In this document: piece by piece, positions 18,074 through 26,538 of the stretch
How the letters are laid out: the number at the start of each line of letters is the position of its first letter
How positions within the stretch are numbered: position 1 is the first letter of the stretch
DNA from: Thalassomonas viridans
GTDB lineage: Bacteria; Pseudomonadota; Gammaproteobacteria; Enterobacterales; Alteromonadaceae
Direction of reading: 5' to 3'
Length of the DNA: 64,000 nucleotides
Assembly (NCBI RefSeq): GCF_000948985.2
Contig: NZ_CP059733.1
Location: 6,138,001-6,202,000, forward strand
Translations under genes and position numbers: made by a program
Notes under the pieces: model-generated
What the model was told of the DNA's origin: nothing
Database searches by the model: none
What the model saw: only the letters and a program-made list of their open reading frames with translations

Positions 18074-18102
18074 TTGAAAGATCCAGCTTCATATACTATA
18101 CC
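18074..18102 (+). promoter_or_regulatory. Candidate promoter of the small two-gene operon
   Basis: TTGAAA and TATACC are separated by 17 bases. Transcription would begin near 18109, giving a leader of about 170 bases. Confidence 0.4.
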
Positions 18103-18110
18103 TTAAGAGT

Positions 18111-18279
18111 CCCCCACCTCATCTAAGGAGGTATTTAAAGCACAGCTCATTCACCGGCCACTTACCGGCCGATAACTTGGTAAACAATCAAGTTAAAAAT
18201 GGTAAACAGGGCGCTATCCTCAGGTGTTACCGCACCCGAAGATAGCTAACCAACACAGATATATTCGTTAGGAGTATCT
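18111..18279 (+). promoter_or_regulatory. Long structured 5' leader, candidate cis-regulatory RNA
   Basis: The leader has three notable elements. A perfect Shine-Dalgarno AAGGAGGT at 18125-18132 has no start codon after it and can pair with ACCTC at 18116-18120. A direct repeat ACCGGCC occurs twice, four bases apart, near 18152-18170. A two-step hairpin at 18213-18246 has outer stem GCTATC/GATAGC and inner stem GGTG/CACC. It matches no riboswitch that I know. Confidence 0.35.
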
Positions 18280-18504
18280 ATGATGGCTAACATTTATGAT
18301 ATGCCAGAGTTGCACTCGGTTAAAGTTTTTGTAACAGAAAACACACCACCCCGCCGCCGATACGGCTTTGCCAACCCCAGCAATACCGGTATAACTTCCC
18401 CCCACGGCTTTTTAGGCTGCTTTACCGCCAGCTGTTTTATCGCTGGCTGTTTTATTAGCAAAAACATGCCGCTAACCTTTGCAGGAGGACAAGCTCATGT
18501 CTGA
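18280..18504 (+). CDS. Small Cys-motif protein of unknown function
   Basis: A 74-residue frame with a good ribosome binding site (GGAG about seven bases before ATGATG). The N-terminal half is polar (MPELHSVKVFVTENTPPRRR). The C-terminal half carries a hydrophobic stretch with three evenly spaced Cys, GCFTASCFIAGCF. Its stop overlaps the next start by eight bases, so the two genes are probably translationally coupled. I recognise no family. The layout, a charged leader and a short Cys-rich core, resembles some modified-peptide precursors, but no modification enzyme is nearby, so this is only a thought. Confidence 0.5.
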   Translation: MMANIYDMPELHSVKVFVTENTPPRRRYGFANPSNTGITSPHGFLGCFTASCFIAGCFISKNMPLTFAGGQAHV

Positions 18505-18835
18505 ATCAACCTCAATCCCGCAAAGCGAAGCCGCCAGAAGGAAAGCCCAGCTGTCGGCGCTGGTCGACTTGACCGACGACTTCTCAAAATTCCATGAGGA
18601 ATGCGCCTTTCTCTGCGACGCTTTCGCCGCCGTAGCCCAAGAGCCTGAGTGCATCAGCGAAGAAACCAGCGAAGGCATACGCCATATGAGCTACTGGCTT
18701 AAAAGCCAGGCAAAGGAGTATTACCAGAGAATAGACGATCTCTACAAGGAAGCCTACAGCCACAATAAACAAGCCGCAGAACTGGAAAAAGTACAGAAAA
18801 AAGTGCAAGAAAACCGGGAGGATGAACAGCACTAA
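18497..18835 (+). CDS. Small helical cytoplasmic protein, unknown function
   Basis: A 112-residue, charged, helical protein with a likely coiled coil at its C-terminus (YKEAYSHNKQAAELEKVQKKVQ). The start is the ATG seven bases after AGGAGG, an excellent ribosome binding site; a TTG six codons upstream is in frame but less likely. It overlaps the preceding small gene. The segment FHEECAFLCDAFAAVA with two Cys is notable. I recognise no named family. It could be an accessory or partner protein of the small upstream product. Confidence 0.6.
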   Translation: MSESTSIPQSEAARRKAQLSALVDLTDDFSKFHEECAFLCDAFAAVAQEPECISEETSEGIRHMSYWLKSQAKEYYQRIDDLYKEAYSHNKQAAELEKVQKKVQENREDEQH

Positions 18836-18841
18836 TATATT

Positions 18842-18872
18842 AATGCCAGCCAGCGTTTAGCTGACTGGCATT
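18842..18872. terminator. Hairpin between convergent genes
   Basis: AATGCCAG-C-CAGC pairs with GCTG-A-CTGGCATT around a five-base loop, with one internal mismatch. It lacks a strong T run on the plus strand and has an AT-rich tail on the minus strand. It probably ends one or both converging transcripts. Confidence 0.5.
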
Positions 18873-18912
18873 ACACCTTTGGCTTACTTCAATTTATTAA
18901 CAGCTTTAGCCG

Positions 18913-21423
18913 TTAAAAGCTACCGCGTATACCTATGCTGATACCGCGTCCCGGAAGCGGCGCCACATCTTTAAGGAAAGATGAATGCACCCGGGCATTT
19001 TTGTCGGTCAGGTTTTGTCCTTTCAGGTACAGCACGGCATCGTTGCCAAAACCTTCCAGGTAATAATTGAAGTTGGCATCCAGCATCAGGTAACCGGAAG
19101 TATCGGTTTCATTAACTGCCAGCTTGTCCTGTTTAAAGTAATAACTGGCGCTAAGCTCGGCATCAAAGTCTTGTCCCTGATAATTGAACTGGCTGCCGAT
19201 ACGTGTCGGCGGAATGCGCGGCAGGTTGCCGCCGTCGCTAAGTTTACCACGGACAAAGTCGGCAAAAACACTGGTTTTTACCTGCGGGGTCAGCTGGTAG
19301 CTGACATCAATTTCCGCACCATACATATCAACATCCGCCTGGCGGTAAACCAGCACAGGCAAACCTTCGTCTTCATGCTCATCGCCTTCGTGATCATCAC
19401 CTTCATGCTCATCGTCTTCATGACCGTGATCTTCGCTAAAGAACAAACCTGTGGTGTGCTGGTAATAGTAATCCTCTACATGGTTATAGAAGACGCTTAA
19501 GACGTAGCTGAAGTCGCCCCGGTACTTTCTCACCGTCAGATCCAGGTTATATGAAGTTTCCAGATCCCCTTCGCTCTCTGCCAGGTGGGGATGGAATTCA
19601 CCGTCACCTTCATCATGCAGGGAAAATAGCGCCCCCACTTCAAAAGTATTGGTGCCGATATGGGGACCGTAAGAAAACAGCTCCGCCGCCGAAGGCGCCC
19701 GTTGTGAATAGGCCAGGGACATACCCAAATTATAACCCGGAGCAAAATCCCAGACACCGCCCACGGATGCGCTTACCGGATCAAAGCTCTGCTTGTCAAA
19801 ATGTATCTCTTCGTCCGGTTCCACCTCGCCTTCATGCTCATGGCCTTCCAGCGTCAGGGAGTCTGCCGAGATAGTTACATGTTCATAGCGCGCCCCCAGC
19901 TGCAGTAAAAAGTCACCGAAGCGCTTTTCTTCCAGCCAGGCAATCGCCTTGGACTTAGTGGTGGATGCCGGGGTGAAAGCTTCTTCCCCCATGGCGGAAA
20001 AGTCGGAATCTTTATAGTGGAAAGTCCAGGCCCCCTGCCAGCCGTCAAAATGCTGATGATAAAGGTCTATCCGGCCTTCCAGGCTTTCGTTCTCAAACTG
20101 GGTGCCTACCTCACCGTTTTCGATTTCCTGGTGCTGGTAATCGGTATAAGCCAGCTTGCCCTGCAAACGCTGGATAAAGTTCTGGTCAAAAGTCAGCTCA
20201 GTAAGCAGCTGGTAACGCTTTTGCTCCATGTCGGCGTAAACATCTTCAGCCTCAGCCTCTTCATGCTCTTCGCCTTCATGCTCCTCGTGTTCTTCACCTT
20301 CATGCTCTTCATGATCGTCTTCATGCTCGTCTTCATGTCCGCCATGGCTATGGCCGGGCACACCGTATTCCCGGTTCAGTTCGCCGTAGGAGAATCCCAG
20401 GTAGCCATTATCAAACAAATAGCTGCTGCCTATGGTGAAACCGGAAGATTTAGAAGCACTGTTGGCAAGCTTACCGCTTTCACCGTGTTCTTCATGCTCC
20501 TCGTGTTCTTCACCTTCCTCGTGCTCTTCATGCTCGTCATGTTCCTCGCCTGCCGCTTCCGCCTGGCCGGCAATTTCATAATCGTTGGATTCACGCCAGA
20601 AGCCGTCCAGATGCACCGCGATATTGTCTTTGCCGGAATCCAGGCTCAGGGAAGCCAGGTTTTCATCCGCGACCGTATTGTGCTCCAGCAGCCATTCTGC
20701 CGCCGTGTCCGTTGACTTCGGCACCCGGTTGTCGACGACATTCACCACGCCACCTATGGCGCCGCTGCCGTAAAACAGGGTGGCGGGGCCGCGCAAAACT
20801 TCAACCTGGGTAGCGGTACTGGTTTCCGACGCTACTACGTGATCCGGACCAACCCGGGAAGCATCGCCGACATCCAAACCATTTTGCGTCACTAAAACAC
20901 GCGGGCCGTCCAGTCCTCGGATAATGGGGCTACTGGAGACAGGGCCGAAATAAGTAGAATGTACACCAACTTCGTTTTTCAGGGTCTCTCCCAGGGTAGA
21001 AGCCTGTTTGATCCTTAATTCGTCACTGGAAAGCACGTTCACAGGCAGGGCAGAGTTGATGCTGGTGGCGTTAAAAGGGCTGGCCTGCACTTGAATCACT
21101 TCTATCGACGACGGGCTAAGCACCAGTTGTAAATCTGCCACATCCCGGTTACTAAGCTGCAGCGACTTTTGCGTTGCGGCATAGTTTTTAGCTTCAACCG
21201 TCAGTTGTACCGCGCCGGGTTTCACCTGATCCAGGGTAAACGCCCCCGAGCTGTCCGTGGTCACGTAAAGCTCGGCATTGGCATCGCCCTTAAGGGTAAT
21301 TTTTGCTCCGGCTACCGCTTGTCCCTTGTGATCGACCACCTGGCCGGTAATTTTTTCAGCCCAGACAGGAAAAGACAGCGATGCTGCCAGCGAGCATGCC
21401 ATCAAAAGTTGTTTGTTTTGCAT
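18913..21423 (-). CDS. TonB-dependent outer-membrane receptor with His/Glu-rich loops, probable zinc uptake (ZnuD-like)
   Basis: The 836-residue protein has a signal peptide (1-22), an N-terminal carboxypeptidase-regulatory-like domain (about 24-105), a TonB box (IEVIQVQAS, 107-115), a plug (about 120-235) with IIRGLDGPRVLV, and a 22-strand barrel ending in Phe. Three long insertions are almost only His, Glu and Asp: residues 293-314, 358-392 and 663-687. A shorter one lies at 527-541. They fall in extracellular loops and suit Zn(II) capture, as in ZnuD. The gene is preceded by a small His/Cys protein gene with a Zur-like box, which supports zinc rather than siderophore uptake. Nickel or cobalt cannot be excluded. 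Confidence 0.88.
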   Translation of the reverse strand: MQNKQLLMACSLAASLSFPVWAEKITGQVVDHKGQAVAGAKITLKGDANAELYVTTDSSGAFTLDQVKPGAVQLTVEAKNYAATQKSLQLSNRDVADLQLVLSPSSIEVIQVQASPFNATSINSALPVNVLSSDELRIKQASTLGETLKNEVGVHSTYFGPVSSSPIIRGLDGPRVLVTQNGLDVGDASRVGPDHVVASETSTATQVEVLRGPATLFYGSGAIGGVVNVVDNRVPKSTDTAAEWLLEHNTVADENLASLSLDSGKDNIAVHLDGFWRESNDYEIAGQAEAAGEEHDEHEEHEEGEEHEEHEEHGESGKLANSASKSSGFTIGSSYLFDNGYLGFSYGELNREYGVPGHSHGGHEDEHEDDHEEHEGEEHEEHEGEEHEEAEAEDVYADMEQKRYQLLTELTFDQNFIQRLQGKLAYTDYQHQEIENGEVGTQFENESLEGRIDLYHQHFDGWQGAWTFHYKDSDFSAMGEEAFTPASTTKSKAIAWLEEKRFGDFLLQLGARYEHVTISADSLTLEGHEHEGEVEPDEEIHFDKQSFDPVSASVGGVWDFAPGYNLGMSLAYSQRAPSAAELFSYGPHIGTNTFEVGALFSLHDEGDGEFHPHLAESEGDLETSYNLDLTVRKYRGDFSYVLSVFYNHVEDYYYQHTTGLFFSEDHGHEDDEHEGDDHEGDEHEDEGLPVLVYRQADVDMYGAEIDVSYQLTPQVKTSVFADFVRGKLSDGGNLPRIPPTRIGSQFNYQGQDFDAELSASYYFKQDKLAVNETDTSGYLMLDANFNYYLEGFGNDAVLYLKGQNLTDKNARVHSSFLKDVAPLPGRGISIGIRGSF

Positions 21424-21534
21424 TTGTTTCTAATTCCAGTAAATATCCGGTAATACACCCGGCAAATAAATAACCCGCGGTTATTCCGGTCGACAACAGA
21501 CCAAACAGAAATAAACCGCTTTAAAAAGAGAGAA

Positions 21535-21834
21535 TTACTGGCTAACCGGCGGCGCCCTTAACGGCGGCGAAAGATAAAAATCCCCGGACTCGGCAACAGT
21601 GGCGGATGCGACAGGGATCCTGAGGAAAAGGTTGGCTGAAAATCCTGAAAACAGCGAAGAAACTTCAGGGGTATCAATGTGATGTTGACACAGGTGACAT
21701 TCCTGAAGCTCACTGCTTTCGGTAATAAGATCAAAATGAGCACTATGAGAGAAAAACGAAAAAACCCAAAAAATCAGCAAAATACGGCTGATTGAGCTAA
21801 GGTTTTTATGTATTTGCAAAAATAGTGACTTCAT
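21535..21834 (-). CDS. Small His/Cys protein in the zinc operon
   Basis: A 99-residue protein with an N-terminal hydrophobic helix (about 14-32: ISRILLIFWVFSFFSHS) and, after it, ECHLCQHHIDTP, a compact CxxC-HH set that could bind Zn. The ATG lies only five bases after a Zur-like palindrome, and no ribosome binding site is seen, so the transcript may be nearly leaderless. An upstream in-frame start 15 codons earlier would place the palindrome inside the gene and is less likely. It is first in the operon with the receptor, 111 bases upstream. It may be a periplasmic or membrane metallochaperone; no family is recognised. Confidence 0.6.
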   Translation of the reverse strand: MKSLFLQIHKNLSSISRILLIFWVFSFFSHSAHFDLITESSELQECHLCQHHIDTPEVSSLFSGFSANLFLRIPVASATVAESGDFYLSPPLRAPPVSQ

Positions 21835-21839
21835 AACGG

Positions 21840-21856
21840 TTGTGATAGTATAACAA
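21840..21856. promoter_or_regulatory. Zur-like box
   Basis: Read on the minus strand, TTGTTATACTATCACAA is an almost perfect 17-bp palindrome with one mismatch. It closely follows the gammaproteobacterial Zur consensus core GTTATA-N-TATAAC. It overlaps the likely -10 box (TATACT), so zinc-loaded Zur would block transcription of the receptor operon. Confidence 0.65.
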
Positions 21857-21962
21857 TTGTAATCAAAGTTCAATATCAAGTTTACTTTCGCCGGATTATC
21901 TCCTTGATCTTAAGGAAAAAGATCTGTTCGAAATAACAACAGATATCCGTCACCTTCCTGAC

Positions 21963-23093
21963 CTACAACTGGAAATATTCACTGAAAACTTTGTACAGCT
22001 CGGTGCCCTGGTTCACGCTGGCGGAAGCAAAATGCAAAATAGGGATCACCGGGCGATCCAGGGATAGATAATGCAGGGCATCGCCGTCACCATAATTGTC
22101 CATGCGCAAGATTCTCGCGATCGGCTCTCCGGCAGACAAAGGTTCGCCAAAAGGCGCCAGATAATCCACCATACCCCCCATAGGCGCATAAAACGCCTTA
22201 TAGTCTTTCAGGTAACAGGCGTAGCGCGTCATGGCCTGCGGGGTAAAGTCAGCGCCGGCAATCACGCCTTTGTGTTGCAGGTAACTTAAAATCCCCAGGG
22301 CATCCTGGTAGGCCACATCCAGATCTATCTGCTCCTGGGAGCCCAGTTCCACGGTAAAACTTTCCTTGGCAAAATCCAGCTCCCGCCCCCGGGCGCTAAA
22401 AGCCTGCTGCAACGTCCACCAGGGACAGAAAGTCGCTTCGTCCATGGCGCCGTCAAAAACATTGGGAATAACTATGGTATGGGGAATATCGAAATAACGG
22501 GCGCTGTCGAGGGCATATTCAGGGCAATATAAATGCTTGCTGGAGATGGGGCCGGTATGCAGATCCAGCACCAGGTCCGCCTTATGGGCCATTTTTTGCA
22601 GCTGGTAGGCAATACGCTGCCCTGTGGTCAAACCGAAGATATTGTGCTCCAGCTTATCGGCGATATCCGCCAGCAGCAACTCCCGAAAAGCCTGTTCGAT
22701 CACCTCCGGGGAACTGGTCTGGTATTGGCGGACAAAATCCGGGATCTGCTGTTCATTGAAATGGTACATACGGTTCCAGTTGACCCCGGTTATAGGATCA
22801 AAGCGTCCCAGGGTATATTCGCCGTTTTTATGGTTGCAGCCCACAGGGTTGGCGTAGGGCACTAAAGTAATATCTCCCTGCAAATCCAGCCCCTGCAGCA
22901 ACTCCAGCAGCTGGTAGATCACGGCATTGCCCTGCACTTCGGCGCCATGCATGTTCGCCTGGATATAAACGCCGGGACCGGCGCCCTGCCCTTTAAACCT
23001 GTATACAGGTACGGTCAGGGCAGCGCCGCTTGCCATCTCCCCCATATGCAGGACTTCTTTGACCAGAACATTTTTCTTGATGTGATTCATCAT
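21963..23093 (-). CDS. AstE/aspartoacylase-family zinc hydrolase, possible N-succinyl-amino-acid desuccinylase
   Basis: The 376-residue protein belongs to the M14-like AstE/AspA family, which removes N-acyl groups such as succinyl from amino acids. Zn ligands are His and Glu in QANMHGAEVQGN, and a later His in LVLDLHTGPISSKHLYC. The catalytic Glu lies in FTVELGSQEQ. The C-terminal domain has GGMVDYLAPFGEPLSAGEPIA. It is the last gene of the lysine-riboswitch operon, two bases after the decarboxylase gene. In the succinylase pathway, DapE normally cleaves N-succinyl-diaminopimelate. Here this unrelated hydrolase is placed where a desuccinylase would be needed, which is inference from context only. 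Confidence 0.75.
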   Translation of the reverse strand: MMNHIKKNVLVKEVLHMGEMASGAALTVPVYRFKGQGAGPGVYIQANMHGAEVQGNAVIYQLLELLQGLDLQGDITLVPYANPVGCNHKNGEYTLGRFDPITGVNWNRMYHFNEQQIPDFVRQYQTSSPEVIEQAFRELLLADIADKLEHNIFGLTTGQRIAYQLQKMAHKADLVLDLHTGPISSKHLYCPEYALDSARYFDIPHTIVIPNVFDGAMDEATFCPWWTLQQAFSARGRELDFAKESFTVELGSQEQIDLDVAYQDALGILSYLQHKGVIAGADFTPQAMTRYACYLKDYKAFYAPMGGMVDYLAPFGEPLSAGEPIARILRMDNYGDGDALHYLSLDRPVIPILHFASASVNQGTELYKVFSEYFQL

Positions 23094-23095
23094 CC

Positions 23096-24319
23096 TTACC
23101 TCATATACCAGGTGGCCGGCTCGGCAGGGCGCACCTGCTGCAATGTCCCCTGCTCATAAACATATTCCGCGGCGATTTGGTGGCAGAGAAAAAACGGCAT
23201 GCTCTCGGTAAAGCCGTAAGCGCCGCAATAACCGAACACCAGCTGATCGGCAACACCGACATCACCGGGTAAAGGCAGCTGCCCCAGCTTGTCCATGCTG
23301 GTGCATAACGGGCCGTGAATATCAAAGGGGATAAGCGCCTGCTGCGACTGGCGCAATAAGGTTACCGGAAATGCCTGGCCGGTGATCGCCGGGCGCAGCA
23401 GGTGGTTGATACCGCCCGCCAGCACCAGCTGCTGCCGGTCAAAGTTGCACTTGCGATCCACTACGGGCGCCAGGTAATAGCCGTACCCGGCCACGGCATA
23501 ACGTCCCAGCTCCAGCCACAAGTCTTCAACCCCGGCCTGCTGTTTAATCCGGGCCAGATCCTCCAGTGCCTGTTGCCAGTTTAGTTCCCGCCCCTGCTGC
23601 AGGTAATCGATGCCCAGGCCGCCGCCGAGATCCAGGATTTTCAAGTCCATGCCGATCTCCTGGGCCAGCGCCAGCAGCGGCGACGCCATTTGCGACCATA
23701 AGGCAAACATCTGCTCATTGCTGAGCATATTGCCCCATTGGAAGATATGCAGGCCGCAGATATCCAGGGCGGGAAAATCAGCCACCTTAACGGCGCACCA
23801 CTGGTGCACCGACAAACCAAAAGGCGTTACCTCGTTGCCACCCAGAGGATTTTTTTCCCCTTCAGGCCACTGCAGCTGCACCCGCAGCAAAACCTGAGGA
23901 CGCACTTCCTGCGCCAGCGCCGCTTCATTGAGCCAATGCAGCTGGTTGAGGCTTTCAATGACAAAGGTATTCACTCCCTGGGCCAGAAAAGCCGCCAATT
24001 GCTTTTTCGATTTCGCCGGCCCGGTATTGAGCACCTGGGCGGGTTCCACCCCCTGGGATAAAACCTGCGCCAGCTCGCCGCTGCTGGCCACGTCAAAATT
24101 AAAGCCCGCATCGGCAAAGGTGCGGATCACCCGCGACAGCGGATTGGCCTTAACCGCAAACCAGAGTTTGACCACATCCTGCTGCTGCAGCCTGGCCAGA
24201 TGCGCTTTCAGGGCATCCAGGTGGTAAACGAAATAGCCATTTTCATGGGGATCGCCGCTGTGATGCCCTTGCAATAACGGCCTGATTTCTTCATCAAACC
24301 AGAGGGGGGAGTTTTTCAT
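23096..24319 (-). CDS. PLP-dependent decarboxylase, LysA/ornithine decarboxylase-2 family
   Basis: The 407-residue fold-III PLP enzyme binds the cofactor through Lys in KLWFAVKANPLS (about 55). GGGLGID and ELGRYAVAGYG form the phosphate pocket. GPLCTSMDKLG carries the Cys of the second active site, and CGAYGFTESMPFF carries the conserved Tyr. The closest family members I recall are diaminopimelate decarboxylase (LysA) and relatives that act on modified amino acids, such as BtrK and TabA. It differs enough from LysA that the substrate is uncertain. It lies between dapD-like and AstE-like genes in the lysine-riboswitch operon and so probably acts on meso-diaminopimelate or a derivative. Confidence 0.8.
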   Translation of the reverse strand: MKNSPLWFDEEIRPLLQGHHSGDPHENGYFVYHLDALKAHLARLQQQDVVKLWFAVKANPLSRVIRTFADAGFNFDVASSGELAQVLSQGVEPAQVLNTGPAKSKKQLAAFLAQGVNTFVIESLNQLHWLNEAALAQEVRPQVLLRVQLQWPEGEKNPLGGNEVTPFGLSVHQWCAVKVADFPALDICGLHIFQWGNMLSNEQMFALWSQMASPLLALAQEIGMDLKILDLGGGLGIDYLQQGRELNWQQALEDLARIKQQAGVEDLWLELGRYAVAGYGYYLAPVVDRKCNFDRQQLVLAGGINHLLRPAITGQAFPVTLLRQSQQALIPFDIHGPLCTSMDKLGQLPLPGDVGVADQLVFGYCGAYGFTESMPFFLCHQIAAEYVYEQGTLQQVRPAEPATWYMR

Positions 24320-24351
24320 AACATCTCTTCCTAATACCTAAATACCTAAAG

Positions 24352-25107
24352 CTACCTGAGCACGGATTCCAGGGTGAGTGAGGCATCACTTTTTTCATCC
24401 CGGTATTTCACGATGAGCGCACAGGCCATGGTCAGCCCCAGCTCATTGCCCCAGTCGCCTTTTACCGGCCGGGTGCCGGGTACCACCACGGCGCGCTCGG
24501 GAATGGCAGCGCCCTTTTCCAGCATCTGCTGATTAACGCAGTCATATACAGGCACGGATGCCGACAGGGAAACCCCGGGAGCGATCACCGCACCCTTTTT
24601 CACCACTATGCCTTCGACGATCACCACGCCGGCCCCCAGAAAGACGTCGTCTTCGATAATCACCGGCTTGGCCCCCACAGGCTCCAGCACACCGCCGATT
24701 TGCACCGCCGCCGAGACATGGACATTTTTCCCCACCTGGGCACAGGAGCCGATCAGGGCATGGCTGTCCACCATAGTGCCGCTGTCGACAAAAGCGCCGA
24801 TATTGATATAAGCCGGCGGCATAATGATGACCCCGGGAGCAACATAAGCGCCGCGCCTTACGGAAGAGCCTCCCGGCACTAAACGCACCTTGTCCTCGAC
24901 CTTGAACTGCCTGGGGGGCAGGTTGTCCTTATCGACAAAGCCCGGATAGACGCCGTTAAATTCGGTGTTTTCTCCCGCTTTAAATGCCGCCAAAATGGCC
25001 TGCTTGGCGTCGACATTTGCCTGCCAGTTGCCGGTTTCGTCCCGGTAGGCGGACCTCACAGATCCGGTTTCCAATGCCGCTATGGTTTGTTGCCAATTCA
25101 TTCTCAA
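24352..25107 (-). CDS. Tetrahydrodipicolinate N-succinyltransferase-like (DapD family)
   Basis: The 251-residue protein shows the DapD family plan: an N-terminal helical domain (about 1-80) and a left-handed beta-helix of hexapeptide repeats (about 90-215: [20 protein letters not shown] and [20 protein letters not shown]). It transfers succinyl from succinyl-CoA to tetrahydrodipicolinate, the first committed step of the succinylase branch of lysine synthesis. It is a little shorter than E. coli DapD (274), and whether another dapD exists elsewhere in the genome cannot be seen. It is cotranscribed with the dapA-like gene under the lysine riboswitch. Its product would be removed by a desuccinylase, for which the AstE-like gene is a candidate. 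Confidence 0.85.
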   Translation of the reverse strand: MRMNWQQTIAALETGSVRSAYRDETGNWQANVDAKQAILAAFKAGENTEFNGVYPGFVDKDNLPPRQFKVEDKVRLVPGGSSVRRGAYVAPGVIIMPPAYINIGAFVDSGTMVDSHALIGSCAQVGKNVHVSAAVQIGGVLEPVGAKPVIIEDDVFLGAGVVIVEGIVVKKGAVIAPGVSLSASVPVYDCVNQQMLEKGAAIPERAVVVPGTRPVKGDWGNELGLTMACALIVKYRDEKSDASLTLESVLR

Positions 25108-25202
25108 CTCCTGATTTATTTTTTATTGCAGGCAAAGCCCGGCCCGCCTGCAGTTAGGCCGGGAACTCACCTGAAGATACGGGTAAAAGGTTACTTTAGG
25201 GA

Positions 25203-26144
25203 TTAACTAAACCGGGCGTCCTGCCCCTGCCGCTGCGCCTGCCACTGGCTGATCAGCTGGTCCTGCTGGATCAGGTTGCCGCTGTCGGGCAGTTCGGTAT
25301 GGGTCAGAGGCGGACGCAGGGCCGGTGAACTCAGCACCTGCTGTTCAAACATCAGCTGCTTCACCGGCACAGGGTTTGCCACGGCAAAAAGCGGTGCTAT
25401 GGCGTTTTGCCACAAGGGAAACAGACCCTGATTTTCCGAAGCCAGGGATAACTCCACATAGGCCCGGGTCGCTTCGGGCCAGGCATTGGCGCAAACAGAG
25501 ACAAGTCCCCGTGCCCCGGCGCTGGCCAGGTAAGGCATCATGGCATCTTCGCCGCTGTATAAAGCCAGTTCGGGACAGGCCTGGCGATAGCGGAGAAACT
25601 GCTCCAGTTCGCCGCTGGCCTCTTTCAATGCCCAGCAGTTATCAAAGTGCTGCAGCCTGGCCAGGGTTTCGGCATCCAGGTTGATACCGCTTCTGGAAGG
25701 CACGTTGTATAACATGCAGGGATAAGCGGCCTGCTCCAGCAAGGCGCTGAACCACAGATACTGGCCTTCTGGGCCGGGTTTGGCATATAAGGGACTGCCC
25801 AGGAGATAGGCATGCACCGGCAAACGGTTGCAGGTGTTGATCCACTCCAGCTGGGCAGCCAGATCATAACCGCCGACAGCCACCATCAGCGGCACGGGCA
25901 AGGATAAACGGCAGATATGCTCCACTATGCTCAGCTGTTCATCGCCGGATAAGGCCAGGCCTTCGCCTGTACTGCCTAAGAGTAAGATGCCGTTGCCGGC
26001 ATCTGCCTGATCCCGGGCAATAGTTTCCAGACTGGCAAAATCGATGGCGCCGTTTGCGTGAAAAGGCGTGACCAGGGCTGTCCACAGGGGACAATTAAGA
26101 GATAGATTAGATACTTGTATTTGATTCATTGCTCTCGAACTCAT
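25203..26144 (-). CDS. 4-hydroxy-tetrahydrodipicolinate synthase-like (DapA family)
   Basis: The 313-residue TIM-barrel aldolase joins pyruvate to aspartate semialdehyde in the first step of lysine synthesis. It has WTALVTPFHANGAIDF at the N-terminus, the catalytic Tyr in MLYNVPSRSG and the Schiff-base Lys in WALKEASGELEQF; GSTGEG is also present. The C-terminal 60 residues are less typical. Two in-frame ATGs lie five codons apart and neither has a strong ribosome binding site, so the start is uncertain. It is the first gene after a lysine riboswitch, which fixes its link to lysine metabolism. Confidence 0.85.
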   Translation of the reverse strand: MSSRAMNQIQVSNLSLNCPLWTALVTPFHANGAIDFASLETIARDQADAGNGILLLGSTGEGLALSGDEQLSIVEHICRLSLPVPLMVAVGGYDLAAQLEWINTCNRLPVHAYLLGSPLYAKPGPEGQYLWFSALLEQAAYPCMLYNVPSRSGINLDAETLARLQHFDNCWALKEASGELEQFLRYRQACPELALYSGEDAMMPYLASAGARGLVSVCANAWPEATRAYVELSLASENQGLFPLWQNAIAPLFAVANPVPVKQLMFEQQVLSSPALRPPLTHTELPDSGNLIQQDQLISQWQAQRQGQDARFS

Positions 26145-26179
26145 AACGTTCGGAGAACTTTAAGGCATTTGCAGCAAGC

Positions 26180-26201
26180 AAAAACCTGCAAGGGGTGCAG
26201 G
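26180..26201 (-). terminator. Riboswitch expression-platform terminator
   Basis: On the minus strand, CCTGCA, a five-base loop and TGCAGG are followed by TTTTT, about 20 bases after the aptamer. Lysine binding should favour this hairpin and so stop transcription before the dapA-like gene. Confidence 0.8.
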
Positions 26202-26219
26202 CTAAAGGCTTTTCGCAAA

Positions 26220-26387
26220 GGCCAGAAGCTCTCCACCTTACAGGTGACAGTCGGCGGGATTCAACCCGGTCAACCGATAAGGTCATCATCAAAAATAACC
26301 TTATCTCGGCGTTAATCCCCCTCATTATTTATCGCCGGAGTTTGATCTCCTCAAAATAACTACCTGGTTAACGCTCCTCTTCTGGCC
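26220..26387 (-). promoter_or_regulatory. Lysine riboswitch (L box)
   Basis: The closing stem P1 pairs GGCCAGAAG (26387-26379) with CTTCTGGCC (26228-26220). Between them are the conserved lysine-aptamer blocks seen in E. coli lysC: AGAGGAGCGTTAACC, GAGGGGGAT, CGCCGAG, ATCGGTTG, GGGTTGAATCCC, CGACTGTCACC and GGTGGAGAGC. The order and the total length of 168 nt fit the family. It lies between a promoter and the dapA-like gene and is followed by a terminator hairpin. It should switch the four-gene operon off when lysine is abundant. Confidence 0.95.
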
Positions 26388-26508
26388 CTCTCCGCCACGC
26401 TTTCAGGCGCGGCGGTCACTAATATCTGCTCGCTGTTACGCGAAATAAAACCCGTGATTTACTATACGGCCCGGCTTGCAATATTAGTTTGAATAAGGGA
26501 CGGCCGGT

Positions 26509-26538
26509 ATTTAACCACCTTTACTTTATCCTTGTCAA
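26509..26538 (-). promoter_or_regulatory. Promoter of the lysine-riboswitch operon
   Basis: A perfect TTGACA (26538-26533) and TTAAAT (26514-26509) are separated by 18 bases. The leader would start about 115 bases before the aptamer. The 12-bp palindrome ATAGACGTCTAT at 26538-26549 abuts the -35 box and could bind a regulator. Confidence 0.65.

Noticed and set aside
20017..20715. 232-codon plus-strand frame rich in Phe, Met and Leu
   Set aside because: It is the antisense of His/Glu-rich codons of the TonB-dependent receptor, which produce hydrophobic residues when read backwards.
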